Source: CAYNYI01 sp964401455
Lineage (GTDB): Bacteria; Fibrobacterota; OXYB2-FULL-49-7; CAYNYI01
Direction of reading: 5' to 3'
DNA length: 19,132 bases
Assembly: GCA_964401455.1 (NCBI GenBank)
Contig: CAYNYI010000059.1
Span: 1 to 19,132, forward strand
Part shown: positions 1 through 7,094 of the stretch, piece by piece
Position numbering within the stretch: position 1 is the first letter of the stretch
How the letters are laid out: each line of letters begins with the position of its first letter
Notes under the pieces: model-generated
Told to the model about the DNA's origin: nothing
The model's input: the letters and a program-made list of their open reading frames with translations, nothing else
Databases searched by the model: none
Made by a program: the position numbers and the translations under genes

Positions 1-451
1 AGGAGTTCCACTTAAAAACAGATTTTTTTCTGTAGAAAAAACTAGACCACCTGAGCCTTTGAAATAAACTTGCCTTTTTGATCATAAAGCCCCGCCGAAA
101 CTTTTCTCTCTCCAATATCAGTCTCAAGTTCTATAAAAACAGATGCCGAAGCATTAAAAGGATTGAGGGTCACTGACACTGAAAAACCGTTTTTACCGCT
201 ATACCCTGAATCGATGAGGACAATTCAAGATCTACATTCGAATTACCGAATACAGAGAGATAAATTCTTCCGGAAGAATTTGCATATGTGAAAACAACAC
301 CACTGTCAGGAAGCGCCGCAATTTTGGAATCATACCTTATCTCAGATCTTAAACTGTATCCTGCTATTAAGGGATCCGAAAAAATCTGGTCTTTTACCCT
401 GACAATAAAAGCTTCGCCTCCACTTCCGCCTGTATTCTCTCCGTAAGTAAT
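1..451 (-). pseudogene. Remnant of a secreted protein with a C-terminal sorting-type domain
   Basis: Read on the minus strand, this stretch codes a plausible extracellular protein tail but is broken. The first part (451 down to about 225) reads ITYGENTGGSGG, then EAFIVRVKDQ and a Ser/Asn-rich beta-type sequence. At about 224-225 the frame must shift by one base to continue into GYSGKNGFSVSVTLNPFN and then GLYDQKGKFIS. That frame ends at a TAG at 42-44. A further one-base shift near 45-53 restores a reading ending VFSTEKNLFLSGTP at the window edge. The NPFN motif followed by a YD..GK pattern resembles the type A C-terminal sorting / FlgD-like domain of FCB-group secreted proteins. An in-frame TAG at 452-454 and the absence of a start codon show that the 5' part is missing. 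Both breaks could be real decay or one-base sequencing errors. The domain match is by eye only. Confidence 0.5.
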
Positions 452-483
452 CTAGTATCATTATGAACGAATATATATAAATA

Positions 484-512
484 TTGCTTTTTAAGCTAAT
501 TTTATTAATAAT
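484..512 (+). promoter_or_regulatory. Candidate sigma70-type promoter
   Basis: TTGCTT (484-489) and AATAAT (507-512) are separated by 17 bases. They match the -35 and -10 consensus at 3 and 5 of 6 positions. This would place a transcript start near 519, upstream of the ribosome-binding site at 548-554 of the four-cysteine gene. It is pattern-based only, and the surrounding region is A/T-rich, which makes chance matches likely. Confidence 0.3.
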
Positions 513-561
513 GGCGGTTTCTTTTCGAAAATTAGTATATTCCTTACAAAGGAGGCCGATT

Positions 562-897
562 ATGATGGATGAACACGAAAGATTTTTAAGAAAAAATGAA
601 ATGCTCGCAAAAGACTACGCCATTGACGATCTCGATAGAAAAGCAGCCGCGAATGCCAAGAAAAAGGGTTTGCAAAGCGATGACAGAAAAGAAAAGTCCT
701 GCTATACCTGTAAAAGAAGGAACCGCTGTCAGGAATTCCGTATGAAAACAACCGGTGGTTCCAGGGGTTCTGTCTCAATCGGTTCAGAAACCATCTATTT
801 CTGCGAAAAATATCTTCCTGAACCCCCTAAGCAAAAGGAAATGTCTGAGAACGCTAAAAAAAATCTTTTAAAAAGCGCGCTAAAAGGCCGGCTTTAG
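562..897 (+). CDS. Small four-cysteine hypothetical protein
   Basis: I do not recognise a named family for this 111-residue protein. The start at 562 is chosen because a strong AAAGGAGG sits at 548-554, seven bases before ATG. An alternative upstream TTG at 484 would add 26 residues but has no ribosome-binding site. The N-terminal third is charged and probably helical (DEHERFLRKNEM). The middle carries C47-x2-C50-x5-C56 and a fourth cysteine at C81, framing a Gly-rich turn (TGGSRG). This pattern could bind zinc or an iron-sulfur cluster. There is no signal peptide or membrane segment, so it is probably cytoplasmic. Its stop codon (895-897) directly abuts the ATG of the DUF1961 gene, so the two are likely translationally coupled. 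The function is unknown. Confidence 0.75.
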   Translation: MMDEHERFLRKNEMLAKDYAIDDLDRKAAANAKKKGLQSDDRKEKSCYTCKRRNRCQEFRMKTTGGSRGSVSIGSETIYFCEKYLPEPPKQKEMSENAKKNLLKSALKGRL

Positions 898-2070
898 ATG
901 GAATTGGATGAAATCAGGGAAAAAGGGTTCCTTTCATTCACATTCAGCCCGGTAACAGACCTTTACCCCGCTGTAAAAGAAGAAAATGCCAAAGAACTTC
1001 CCATTCTTTTGAAAGGTTCTTTTAAGCTTGTCCTCTTCATAAAAACTTCTATAATCCAGATAGGCTTAAAGCTTTTTCCGGAAATGCCGCATTTTGTTAC
1101 CGGATCAATGACATCCCTCAAAAAAGACCACATTTATACTGCTGCCTTCAAATGGGACGGAAACTCGGATTCGCAGTTCTCATTCTATCTTAACGGACTT
1201 TATAACGGCGTGGAACACTGGCAGCTTCCCGGATATTTCAAATCAAAATCATGCAAAGGTGATTATATCACCCCGGACAACGGACAATTTATCAGAGCAA
1301 TCGATCTTACACTCAAAAACGGCGACTATACCGAAGAAGAATTTATAAAATCGGCAAAACATCCTGATTGCTCCGAGATAACCGATGAAAGCAGAACCGC
1401 AGATACTTCACCCCTCTTCCCCCTAAAACCGCCGGACGGTGATATTATCATTTCTTCAGAATTTTCCGAAACGAAAGATCTCGATGATTGGTTACTTGAG
1501 GGTCAGGGATCCGCGGAAATACATGACGGTATGCTGGAAATGACACCGGGAGCTCCCGGTGATATTCCCAATCATCTTGTTCTATGGAATAAAAATGATC
1601 TCCCGGAGAATTTTCTCGCTGAATGGGATTTCATAAGATCTAGGGATTCAGGCCTGGCAATTGCTTTTTTCTGCGCTCTTGGCATAAATGGTGAAGATAT
1701 ACTTACAGGTAACCTCGCTCCCCGGGACGGTGATTTCAAGAAGTATCATCACGGCGATTTTAACTGCTACCACATCAGCTATTTCGCGTACGGCAGAACT
1801 ACCTGCAATCTCAGAAAAAATTACGGAATGTTTCTTGGAGCTATCGGTAATGATCTGGTCTCAAACTATCCCGCGGATGAAAAAGTCCGAGTCTCACTTT
1901 TTAAAATGGAAGGGAACATATCTCTCGGAATAAACGGAAAAACCGCGCTTCGTTATCATGATGACGGAGTCCGTTACGGGAATATCCTCGGCACTGGCAA
2001 GTTCGGGTTCAGGCAGATGGCGCACACCGGCAGCGCGCGGTACGGTAATTTCTCTGTAAGAGCAATTTAA
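898..2070 (+). CDS. DUF1961 (YesU-like) domain protein with N-terminal extension
   Basis: The protein has 390 residues. The C-terminal half (roughly 185-390) has the features of the DUF1961 family, whose member YesU of Bacillus sits with rhamnogalacturonan-degradation genes. Visible landmarks are LAEWDFIRSRDSGLAIAFF, NCYHISYFAYG, NLRKNYGMFLGAIGNDL, the DDGVRYGN turn and GFRQMAHT near the end. The fold expected for this family is a concanavalin-like beta-sandwich, so carbohydrate binding or cleavage is plausible. The first ~180 residues are not recognised; they contain beta-like segments (YTAAFKWDG, FSFYLNGLYNG) that suggest a second sandwich domain. No signal peptide is seen. The ATG follows the preceding stop with no space and only a weak ribosome-binding site, consistent with coupling. 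The family call is fairly secure, but the substrate is unknown and no other polysaccharide-degradation gene lies in the window. Confidence 0.8.
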   Translation: MELDEIREKGFLSFTFSPVTDLYPAVKEENAKELPILLKGSFKLVLFIKTSIIQIGLKLFPEMPHFVTGSMTSLKKDHIYTAAFKWDGNSDSQFSFYLNGLYNGVEHWQLPGYFKSKSCKGDYITPDNGQFIRAIDLTLKNGDYTEEEFIKSAKHPDCSEITDESRTADTSPLFPLKPPDGDIIISSEFSETKDLDDWLLEGQGSAEIHDGMLEMTPGAPGDIPNHLVLWNKNDLPENFLAEWDFIRSRDSGLAIAFFCALGINGEDILTGNLAPRDGDFKKYHHGDFNCYHISYFAYGRTTCNLRKNYGMFLGAIGNDLVSNYPADEKVRVSLFKMEGNISLGINGKTALRYHDDGVRYGNILGTGKFGFRQMAHTGSARYGNFSVRAI

Positions 2071-2142
2071 TCATTCGAAGCACGCCGTATAGCCACTTCC
2101 AGGCACATCGGGACATTACCACGCTCTTCTGAAATCCTGGGC
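2071..2142. other. Short convergent intergenic gap
   Basis: These 72 bases lie between the converging DUF1961 and PEGA genes. I see no hairpin with a T-run that would serve as a terminator for either gene. Confidence 0.4.
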
Positions 2143-3125
2143 TCAATCAAGCCTGAAATAGGGAGACTTATTCTTACCTTCCTGAATATCAAATTCCTTA
2201 GTCAGAGAAAGATATCCTTTTTTAAAAGTAAGTTCAACCGTTCCAACCGGAAGCGTAAGAGTAGTCTGATTGGTCTGCCCGACCTTATTACCCTTATAAT
2301 AGATATCCGCTTTGGGAGGTCCGGTAGCAATAAAGACCGTTCCGGTGGGGCCGCCCTCTTCCAGAACTGCCTTCTCAAAATTTGAAGAACTTTCAGAAGT
2401 AGATGAAACGTCCGAAGAAGATCTGGAGTAAGAAACAGAAGGAGGAGGAGTGCTTTTTTTGTTTGACCTTTTAAGCCTTTTCACTGGTTTTGGAGAAGGA
2501 GCGGATTTCGGGACCTCCTTCGCTGTCTCCGCAGCCAATACCGAATCAACCTCAGCGGACTCACTAGCCTTTCTTTCGTCTTGGGTCATTTCCTGCGAAA
2601 CCGCAGAATCTACTTGCCGGTCATATATAAGGACTTTATAAATATATGCTGAAGAGCCTGCAATTATAAGAACCGGGAAAATTATCGCAAAAATAACAAA
2701 AAGAGCGGGATGCTTCTTTTTGCCGATCTCAATATCATCAATTTCCAAAACATCCCCGGTTTTTTCATCGGCGGCACGCTTTTCATCGGCGGCACGCTTT
2801 TCATCGGCGGCACGCTTCTCTTCGGCGGCACGCTTCTCTTCGGCGGCACGCTTCTCTTCGGCGGCACGCTTCTCTTNNNNNNNNNNNNNNNNNNNNNNNN
2901 NNNNNNNNNNNNNNNNNNNNNNNNNNNNNNNNNNNNNNNNNNNNNNNNNNNNNNNNNNNNNNNNNNNNNNNNNNNNGCGGCACGCTTCTCTTCGGCGGCA
3001 CGCTTCTCTTCGGCGGCACGCTTCTCTTCGGTTGAAGGAATGCTTCCTCCGGTCATTTCCGAAATAAGTTTCTGGAACTCATATTCGACATTGCCGTTAC
3101 CGCCGTTACCATTGTTCTCCGGCAT
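2143..3125 (-). CDS. PEGA-domain single-pass membrane protein with EEKRAA repeat (assembly gap inside)
   Basis: This is one gene that an assembly gap splits into apparently separate frames. The start is ATG at 3123-3125, with GGAGG just upstream. The N-terminus (MPENNGNGGNGN) is followed by about 25 residues ending GGSIPSTEEKR. Then comes a tandem EEKRAA/DEKRAA repeat interrupted by the N-run at 2877-2976. After the repeat the reading continues ADEKTGDVLEIDDIEIGKKK into a membrane helix (ALFVIFAIIFPVLIIAGSSA) near 2640-2705. A Ser/Pro/Lys-rich linker follows, and then a C-terminal PEGA domain (GTVFIATGPPKADIYYKG to the end). The topology is probably cytoplasmic repeat, one membrane helix and an extracytoplasmic PEGA domain; PEGA domains are thought to mediate surface-layer or polysaccharide contacts. 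The N-run changes phase by one base, as expected for a placeholder gap, so the true length is unknown. The gene lies 81 bases after the glycosyltransferase. Confidence 0.8.
2771..3030 (-). repeat. 18-bp in-frame tandem repeat encoding EEKRAA/DEKRAA
   Basis: The plus-strand unit is gcggcacgcttctcttcg (minus-strand GAA GAG AAG CGT GCC GCC in protein phase). Five full units and 16 bases of a sixth lie at 2771-2876, and three full units lie at 2977-3030, on either side of the N-run. The two units nearest the membrane helix differ identically (ttttcatcg, giving Asp for Glu). The others are base-for-base identical, which points to recent expansion. The translated repeat is highly charged and should form a continuous helix or coiled coil. 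The unit lacks stop codons in most frames, which creates spurious open frames on both strands. Confidence 0.95.
2877..2976. other. Assembly gap (100 N)
   Basis: There are exactly 100 undetermined bases, a common placeholder length for a gap of unknown size, inside the 18-bp tandem repeat. The flanking repeat would stay in phase only if the missing length were 2 plus a multiple of 18, so 100 is not the true size. The gap is best explained by the assembler failing across identical repeat units. Confidence 0.95.
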
Positions 3126-3206
3126 AAGACCTCCGAATTATAATGAAAAAATAAATATAATCTAAAATAGAAAAATAAAAACCCAAAGGCAATAAAAAAC
3201 TGCCGG

Positions 3207-4292
3207 CTATAAGAGACCTAATCTTCCGTAAATAGCGTATATACTGTCCATTACGTTTTCCGGACTATGGTATTTTTCAAGAAACCGTATTCCGGAGACT
3301 TTTTTTTCATCTCTGAGTGTCTTGTCCTTAATAACGTCACCAATTTTTTCATAAAGATTTTCAGGGTTCACATTTATAAACGGATGATCAGGAATAAATT
3401 CCTCATATTTTTGATTCATTAAAGTGCATGTAGGAATACCCATCGCCAGTGTCTCAAGAGAATTAATGCCGTATCCCCACCCTCCTGTATCCGAGATCTG
3501 ATCAATAGCAATATCACACGAATATTTCCCCTTAATAACCTCCTCATGAGGCAGGTCTTCCAGAAGCAAAAATTCAGCGCCGAAGTCTTCCGCGGCTTTA
3601 GAGGCTGTTTTTATGATAATATCGGAGCCCTTGAAAAACCGGTCCCTGGTTGTATGACATATTCTTAACTTCTCATTTTCTTTTTCTCTCACAGAAAACT
3701 TTTTATATTCAAAAGGCAGAAAAACATAATCTATATCGGGGTGCATTTCCATAAGGTCAAGTTCACAAGTAACATTGGCATCAGCCAAGACATCAAGCTC
3801 CGGCTGCACTCCTCTTGTACGCATATCGGAGCCGTGATAACTGCAAATGATCTTTGCGCCTCGATTTTTCACTTCCCGCGCAAACTTGGCATTGCGGAAA
3901 AAATCCATACCTGTTTCAAAATGATAAACATCAAAATCACATAAACCGTTTTCTGAAATCACCTTGTTTATACGCGGAGTCCAGGACAATTCCCGGATTT
4001 TGTGAAATATTTTTTCAGGAACGGAAAGAGAATGCATAACAGGAGGATAACCTCCGGCGGTTTTATAAAGCCCCTCTTTTCCTCTTAAAAACCTGTAAAC
4101 AAGCTTCCTGAATTTCCTCGCTGAAGGTGAAGTTGGAACCCACCAAAGACCCATTTGAATATCTTCATAGAACTTGTTATAATTTTCAAACATAGTTACA
4201 AGACGGGCGTAGTTTCCTCTTTTTTCATGCTCCCTAAGAAATATGTCTAAGGTACCTGAAGTATGTTCAGAAGCCACATAAAGGATCTTCAA
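3207..4292 (-). CDS. GT-B fold glycosyltransferase (GT4-like)
   Basis: This is a probable cytoplasmic sugar-nucleotide-dependent glycosyltransferase of 361 residues, the usual length for GT-B enzymes. The N-terminal Rossmann half begins MKILYVASEHTSGT and includes DVYHFETGMDFF (121-132) and the YHGSDMR motif (152-158) at the interdomain cleft. The C-terminal half carries the donor-binding signature GGWGYGINSLETLAMGIP (270-287), with the conserved glutamate E280 that GT4 enzymes use to hold the nucleotide sugar. The start is a TTG at 4290-4292 overlapping the stop codon of the rhomboid gene, with GGAGA eight bases upstream, so translation is probably coupled. The acceptor is unknown; the neighbouring kdsB and lptD genes make an envelope polysaccharide plausible. 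It is the penultimate gene of the minus-strand series. Confidence 0.82.
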   Translation of the reverse strand: MKILYVASEHTSGTLDIFLREHEKRGNYARLVTMFENYNKFYEDIQMGLWWVPTSPSARKFRKLVYRFLRGKEGLYKTAGGYPPVMHSLSVPEKIFHKIRELSWTPRINKVISENGLCDFDVYHFETGMDFFRNAKFAREVKNRGAKIICSYHGSDMRTRGVQPELDVLADANVTCELDLMEMHPDIDYVFLPFEYKKFSVREKENEKLRICHTTRDRFFKGSDIIIKTASKAAEDFGAEFLLLEDLPHEEVIKGKYSCDIAIDQISDTGGWGYGINSLETLAMGIPTCTLMNQKYEEFIPDHPFINVNPENLYEKIGDVIKDKTLRDEKKVSGIRFLEKYHSPENVMDSIYAIYGRLGLL

Positions 4293-5086
4293 GACTTGTC
4301 TCCGGCGTCTTTTTGCCTTTCATGGTATTCCTTGAGCACTTTTTTTTCTTTAGCTGACAATGCATCCATACCATTCCGGCGGATTTTATCAAGTATGGGA
4401 TCAATAATATCCTCAAAATAATTTTCCGTTTCTTTTTTCTTCCTGAGTTTGCGCTCCTCACGTTTTCTTCTGAGAATATGTAAAATATCAGGGAAACCGG
4501 AATGATACCCGGAAAAAAATCTTAGGTACAGAAAACCCGCCAAATATCCCCCTAAGTGGGTAATATGAGCCATCCCCGTATTTAGAACTCCGGTGAGACC
4601 TACAAGATCCAGGCCTATCATCAGGAGAAGCAGACTCTTCAGAGGCATCGGAAAAATAAAGAAAAGAAGGACTGTCATATCGGGACGCATTTTCCATAAA
4701 ATAACGAGCAGAGCGCAAGCAGCGCCGGAAAAGCCTATTACATGTATAAACCTTCCGGTCAATGAGTAAAAGACTACAGTCAGCGCTCCGGCGAAAGTAC
4801 CGGCCCATAAAATGAAATAAAGAAATCTCTTTGTTCCCCAGACATCCTCTATGACTTCCCCTGCAAAATAGAGAATAAGCATATTGAATACAAAATGCCA
4901 CAACCCTCTGTGAACAAACATATACGTAAAGAACTGCCATAAACGCCAGGCAGGCAATGTTATACCCAGAAGAGCCATTCTGCCGCGAAGAATATTGAAC
5001 AGAAGCGTCATGGCCAGACTTAAGATTAAAATGAATTTTATTCCATCAGGAAGTTTTCTTCTGTAATATACCGGCTGAAAAGGCAT
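4289..5086 (-). CDS. Rhomboid family intramembrane serine protease
   Basis: This 265-residue polytopic inner-membrane protein has the rhomboid hallmarks: FVHRGLWHFVFNML (57-70, with H59 and the Asn of the HxxxN motif), the catalytic serine motif GFSG (118-121, nucleophile S120) and the catalytic histidine in HITHLGG (174-180, H177). Several hydrophobic segments lie between residues 17 and 192. It would cleave single-pass membrane proteins within the bilayer. After the last helix comes a very basic linker (RRKREERKLRKKK) and a small helical tail with NYFEDIIDPILDKI...LSAKEKKVL. This tail resembles the C-terminal domain on many Bacteroidota-type rhomboids (DUF6576-like). The ATG is three bases after the coaD stop, and the 3' end overlaps the glycosyltransferase start. 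The dyad is intact, so an active protease is expected. Substrates are unknown. Confidence 0.9.
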   Translation of the reverse strand: MPFQPVYYRRKLPDGIKFILILSLAMTLLFNILRGRMALLGITLPAWRLWQFFTYMFVHRGLWHFVFNMLILYFAGEVIEDVWGTKRFLYFILWAGTFAGALTVVFYSLTGRFIHVIGFSGAACALLVILWKMRPDMTVLLFFIFPMPLKSLLLLMIGLDLVGLTGVLNTGMAHITHLGGYLAGFLYLRFFSGYHSGFPDILHILRRKREERKLRKKKETENYFEDIIDPILDKIRRNGMDALSAKEKKVLKEYHERQKDAGDKS

Positions 5087-5089
5087 TTT

Positions 5090-5590
5090 TTAGTTTCCAT
5101 GTTTCTTTTTAAGGGCTTTTATAACGCACTTAGGTGCGAATTTGGAAATATCCCCTCCCATAGAGGAGATTTCCTTTATGAGCGAAGAGCTTAGGTATGT
5201 ATAGCTTGCCGAAGGCATCATGAATACGGTTTCAATTTTCTTGTCTATGCGGCGGCTTGTAAGCGCCATCTGAAACTCATATTCAAAGTCAGAGACCGCG
5301 CGCAGGCCGCGCATAAGCGGAGCATAACCGTGTTCTCGGGAAATGTCGGTAATGAGCTTCTCTGAGATTTCCACCTCTACATCCTCAATATCCATTTCCT
5401 TAAAACTCTCGTATATAAGTTTAACACGTTCTCCGCTTGTGAAAAAATAGTTTTTGGAACTGTTATGCGCTACCACCACAAAGACCTTTTGAAAAATATC
5501 CCGTGCCCTTATTATCAGATCGAGGTGACCGAAAGTTACGGGATCGAAGGATCCCGGATATACTACATTCAGTTTTCTTCTTTCAGGCAT
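5090..5590 (-). CDS. coaD: Phosphopantetheine adenylyltransferase
   Basis: CoaD transfers AMP from ATP to 4'-phosphopantetheine, making dephospho-CoA in the penultimate step of coenzyme A synthesis in the cytoplasm. The 166-residue length is typical. Diagnostic elements are VVYPGSFDPVTFGHLD (9-24), containing the nucleotidyltransferase TxGH motif (T19-H22), the MRGLRAVSDFEYE segment (93-105) that contacts substrate, and YLSSSLIKEI near 132-141, the usual ATP-binding SSxxIKE motif. All key residues appear intact. The gene follows rsmD by 20 bases, a pairing conserved across many bacteria, and precedes the rhomboid gene by three bases. Confidence 0.97.
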   Translation of the reverse strand: MPERRKLNVVYPGSFDPVTFGHLDLIIRARDIFQKVFVVVAHNSSKNYFFTSGERVKLIYESFKEMDIEDVEVEISEKLITDISREHGYAPLMRGLRAVSDFEYEFQMALTSRRIDKKIETVFMMPSASYTYLSSSLIKEISSMGGDISKFAPKCVIKALKKKHGN

Positions 5591-5610
5591 AAAACATCCA
5601 TTTATAAATA

Positions 5611-6156
5611 TCAGATAATAAAAACAGTTATCGCGGAATTACCGTAAGTTCTGGTTCTGAAAGGTTCACCTTTAAAAACAGCCGCACAGCCTTTACGGTG
5701 TTCCTCAATAAAAAGCGCACCTTTACACCGTTTAAAAGCCTCCATCCCCGGATGAATCTCGGGTTTAGAATCATAAGGTGGATCAAAATAAAACACACGC
5801 ACTTTATCATCGAACAACTCGCTGTCCTGCAGCACAGACAAACATTCGCGGTTTAGAAATACCGCGCCCTCTATTCCGATTTTTTCCGCCGCGGAAACCG
5901 AAGCGGCAAAAATGCGGGGGTCTTTTTCAATTAAGACCGCTTTTTCTGCGCCGCGGCTCAAAGCTTCAAAAGCCACGCAACCGGTACCGCTGCATATATC
6001 AACGAAAGTCCCGCCTTCGAACTTTCCTTCCAACATACTGAAAAGAGCTTCGCGCAGAATTGATTTGGTAGGTCTGAGACCCGAAGAGACACTATATTTT
6101 CGTCCCCTGTATATGCCCGAAGAAATTCTTATTTGCGGTTGCTTAGTTCCTTGCAT
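5611..6156 (-). CDS. rsmD: 16S rRNA (guanine966-N2)-methyltransferase
   Basis: RsmD uses S-adenosylmethionine to methylate G966 (E. coli numbering) of 16S rRNA in the small ribosomal subunit. The 181 residues show the family N-terminus (RISSGIYRGRKY, then GLRPTKSILREALFSML at 27-42). They also show the SAM-binding motif VDICSGTGCVAFEALSRGA (52-70), with a cysteine where alanine is common, and the catalytic DPPY (125-128). The start is ATG at 6154-6156 and overlaps the end of the PilN-like gene by 14 bases, so it is probably translated by coupling; no strong ribosome-binding site is visible. coaD follows, the usual rsmD-coaD arrangement. Confidence 0.95.
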   Translation of the reverse strand: MQGTKQPQIRISSGIYRGRKYSVSSGLRPTKSILREALFSMLEGKFEGGTFVDICSGTGCVAFEALSRGAEKAVLIEKDPRIFAASVSAAEKIGIEGAVFLNRECLSVLQDSELFDDKVRVFYFDPPYDSKPEIHPGMEAFKRCKGALFIEEHRKGCAAVFKGEPFRTRTYGNSAITVFII

Positions 6157-7081
6157 ATAGATAAAAATCGGCCGCGCATTTTACGGAATTATTGCTGATA
6201 ACATTAATACTGACCCGCTTATAATTTATATCAATTCCAAGAAGATACAACTTGTCAAAGAAATCTATCATATCTTCATATTTCGAAGTAAATTCCAGCA
6301 GATAAACCTGTTTTACCGAACCGGAGGTTTTTCTGTATCCTCCAGGGATAAATTTACGGATTTTTATTTTTTCATGCACTGCGGCTTTTTTAATGAGCCT
6401 GACTGTAGACTTCATATAATATCGTTTAATTTCCGGCGCTTTTTTATCTCCGTAGTAGGGCATCTTAATAAGGTTAAAGCTGAATCTGCCTTTTGCGGCG
6501 AAGAACTTATAAGGAGGGGGTACCGGTGAAAGCTTACCCTTTATTTTTTCTATTGAGTAAATATGAATATTTTTATCGGCATCAGATAAAAAGCCGGATA
6601 TAGCCGGAGACCTTTTGGCTACTGCGTCAAAGTAAAACCCATTATGTAAATCAAGGGTCATTGTCCGGAAACCGAAACCGCCGGAAGTATAACGTCTTGC
6701 GAGATCATTTAATATCGCGAGTCCGTATCTCACAAAGACCCTTCCGAAAACCCGCTTTTCGGATGGAGCGAGATTATCGTATTGATGCAGCCTTTCGGGT
6801 TTCCCTGTAACCATTTCACTGAAACGGCCGTCCTCTATTATGTCCTCGACAATATCCGCATCCTTACCTGATTTAGAGCTTCCACCAATAACATGATGAA
6901 AAGTCCCGGGCCCGGTGCTTTCCGGTTCTGGCGAAGCCGAGGCTCCCCCGTCGAGGATATAATAGACTGCCAATCCACCCAACGCGGAAACCAGAAGTAC
7001 AGAAAGAATAAAAACAAATAACTTTCCGGAGGATTTGCCGGTTGTTCCCTGTCTTTCTTTTATCAGATTAAGTTCTATCAT
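6143..7081 (-). CDS. PilN-like pilus/secretion assembly protein
   Basis: This 312-residue bitopic inner-membrane protein begins MIELNLIKERQ, like the MIxINLLP start of PilN, whose cytoplasmic tip docks into PilM. One membrane helix follows at about 21-43 (LFVFILSVLLVSALGGLAVY). The remainder is a periplasmic region: a Gly/Ser-rich linker, a middle alpha/beta segment (100-200) and a C-terminal ferredoxin-like stretch. The C-terminal part (STVRLIKKAAVHEKIKIRK...FDKLYLLGIDINYKRVSI) looks like the small-domain fold of PilN/PilO or GspL/GspM. It directly follows the PilM-like gene (13-base gap), which supports the call more than sequence identity does. At 312 residues it is longer than ordinary PilN (about 200), so it may replace both PilN and PilO. 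No separate pilO is present. Confidence 0.65.
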   Translation of the reverse strand: MIELNLIKERQGTTGKSSGKLFVFILSVLLVSALGGLAVYYILDGGASASPEPESTGPGTFHHVIGGSSKSGKDADIVEDIIEDGRFSEMVTGKPERLHQYDNLAPSEKRVFGRVFVRYGLAILNDLARRYTSGGFGFRTMTLDLHNGFYFDAVAKRSPAISGFLSDADKNIHIYSIEKIKGKLSPVPPPYKFFAAKGRFSFNLIKMPYYGDKKAPEIKRYYMKSTVRLIKKAAVHEKIKIRKFIPGGYRKTSGSVKQVYLLEFTSKYEDMIDFFDKLYLLGIDINYKRVSINVISNNSVKCAADFYLYARN

Positions 7082-7094
7082 CTATACCAATTCT

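Noticed and set aside
484..561. Upstream TTG start giving a hydrophobic N-terminus for the four-cysteine protein
   Set aside because: No ribosome-binding site precedes 484, whereas AAAGGAGG lies seven bases before ATG 562. The hydrophobic reading overlaps a probable promoter.
1688..1933. Plus-strand open frame inside the DUF1961 gene
   Set aside because: It is a shifted frame within a gene with clear family motifs; it has no ribosome-binding site and an atypical composition.
2071..2185. Minus-strand fragment ending with a TGA at 2071-2073 (reads SGLIEPRISEERGN and onwards)
   Set aside because: It looks protein-like but is only about 38 codons long, has no start and overlaps the end of the PEGA gene in another frame. 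I could not link it to a family, so chance is the simpler explanation.
2771..3030. CRISPR-like array
   Set aside because: The units are 18 bp and directly adjacent, with no spacers, and they encode an in-frame peptide repeat. No cas genes are nearby.
2720..3165. Long open frames on both strands through the 18-bp repeat, giving GGTLLF, SAARFS, RREAC or KRSVPP repeats
   Set aside because: The repeat unit lacks stop codons in most frames, and these readings bridge the N-run. Only the minus-strand EEKRAA frame connects to a ribosome-binding site, a membrane helix and a PEGA domain.
3170..3206. Possible terminator after the glycosyltransferase (GGCA...TGCC followed by T-rich minus-strand sequence)
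   Set aside because: The stem is only four base pairs with a long A/T loop; too weak to call.
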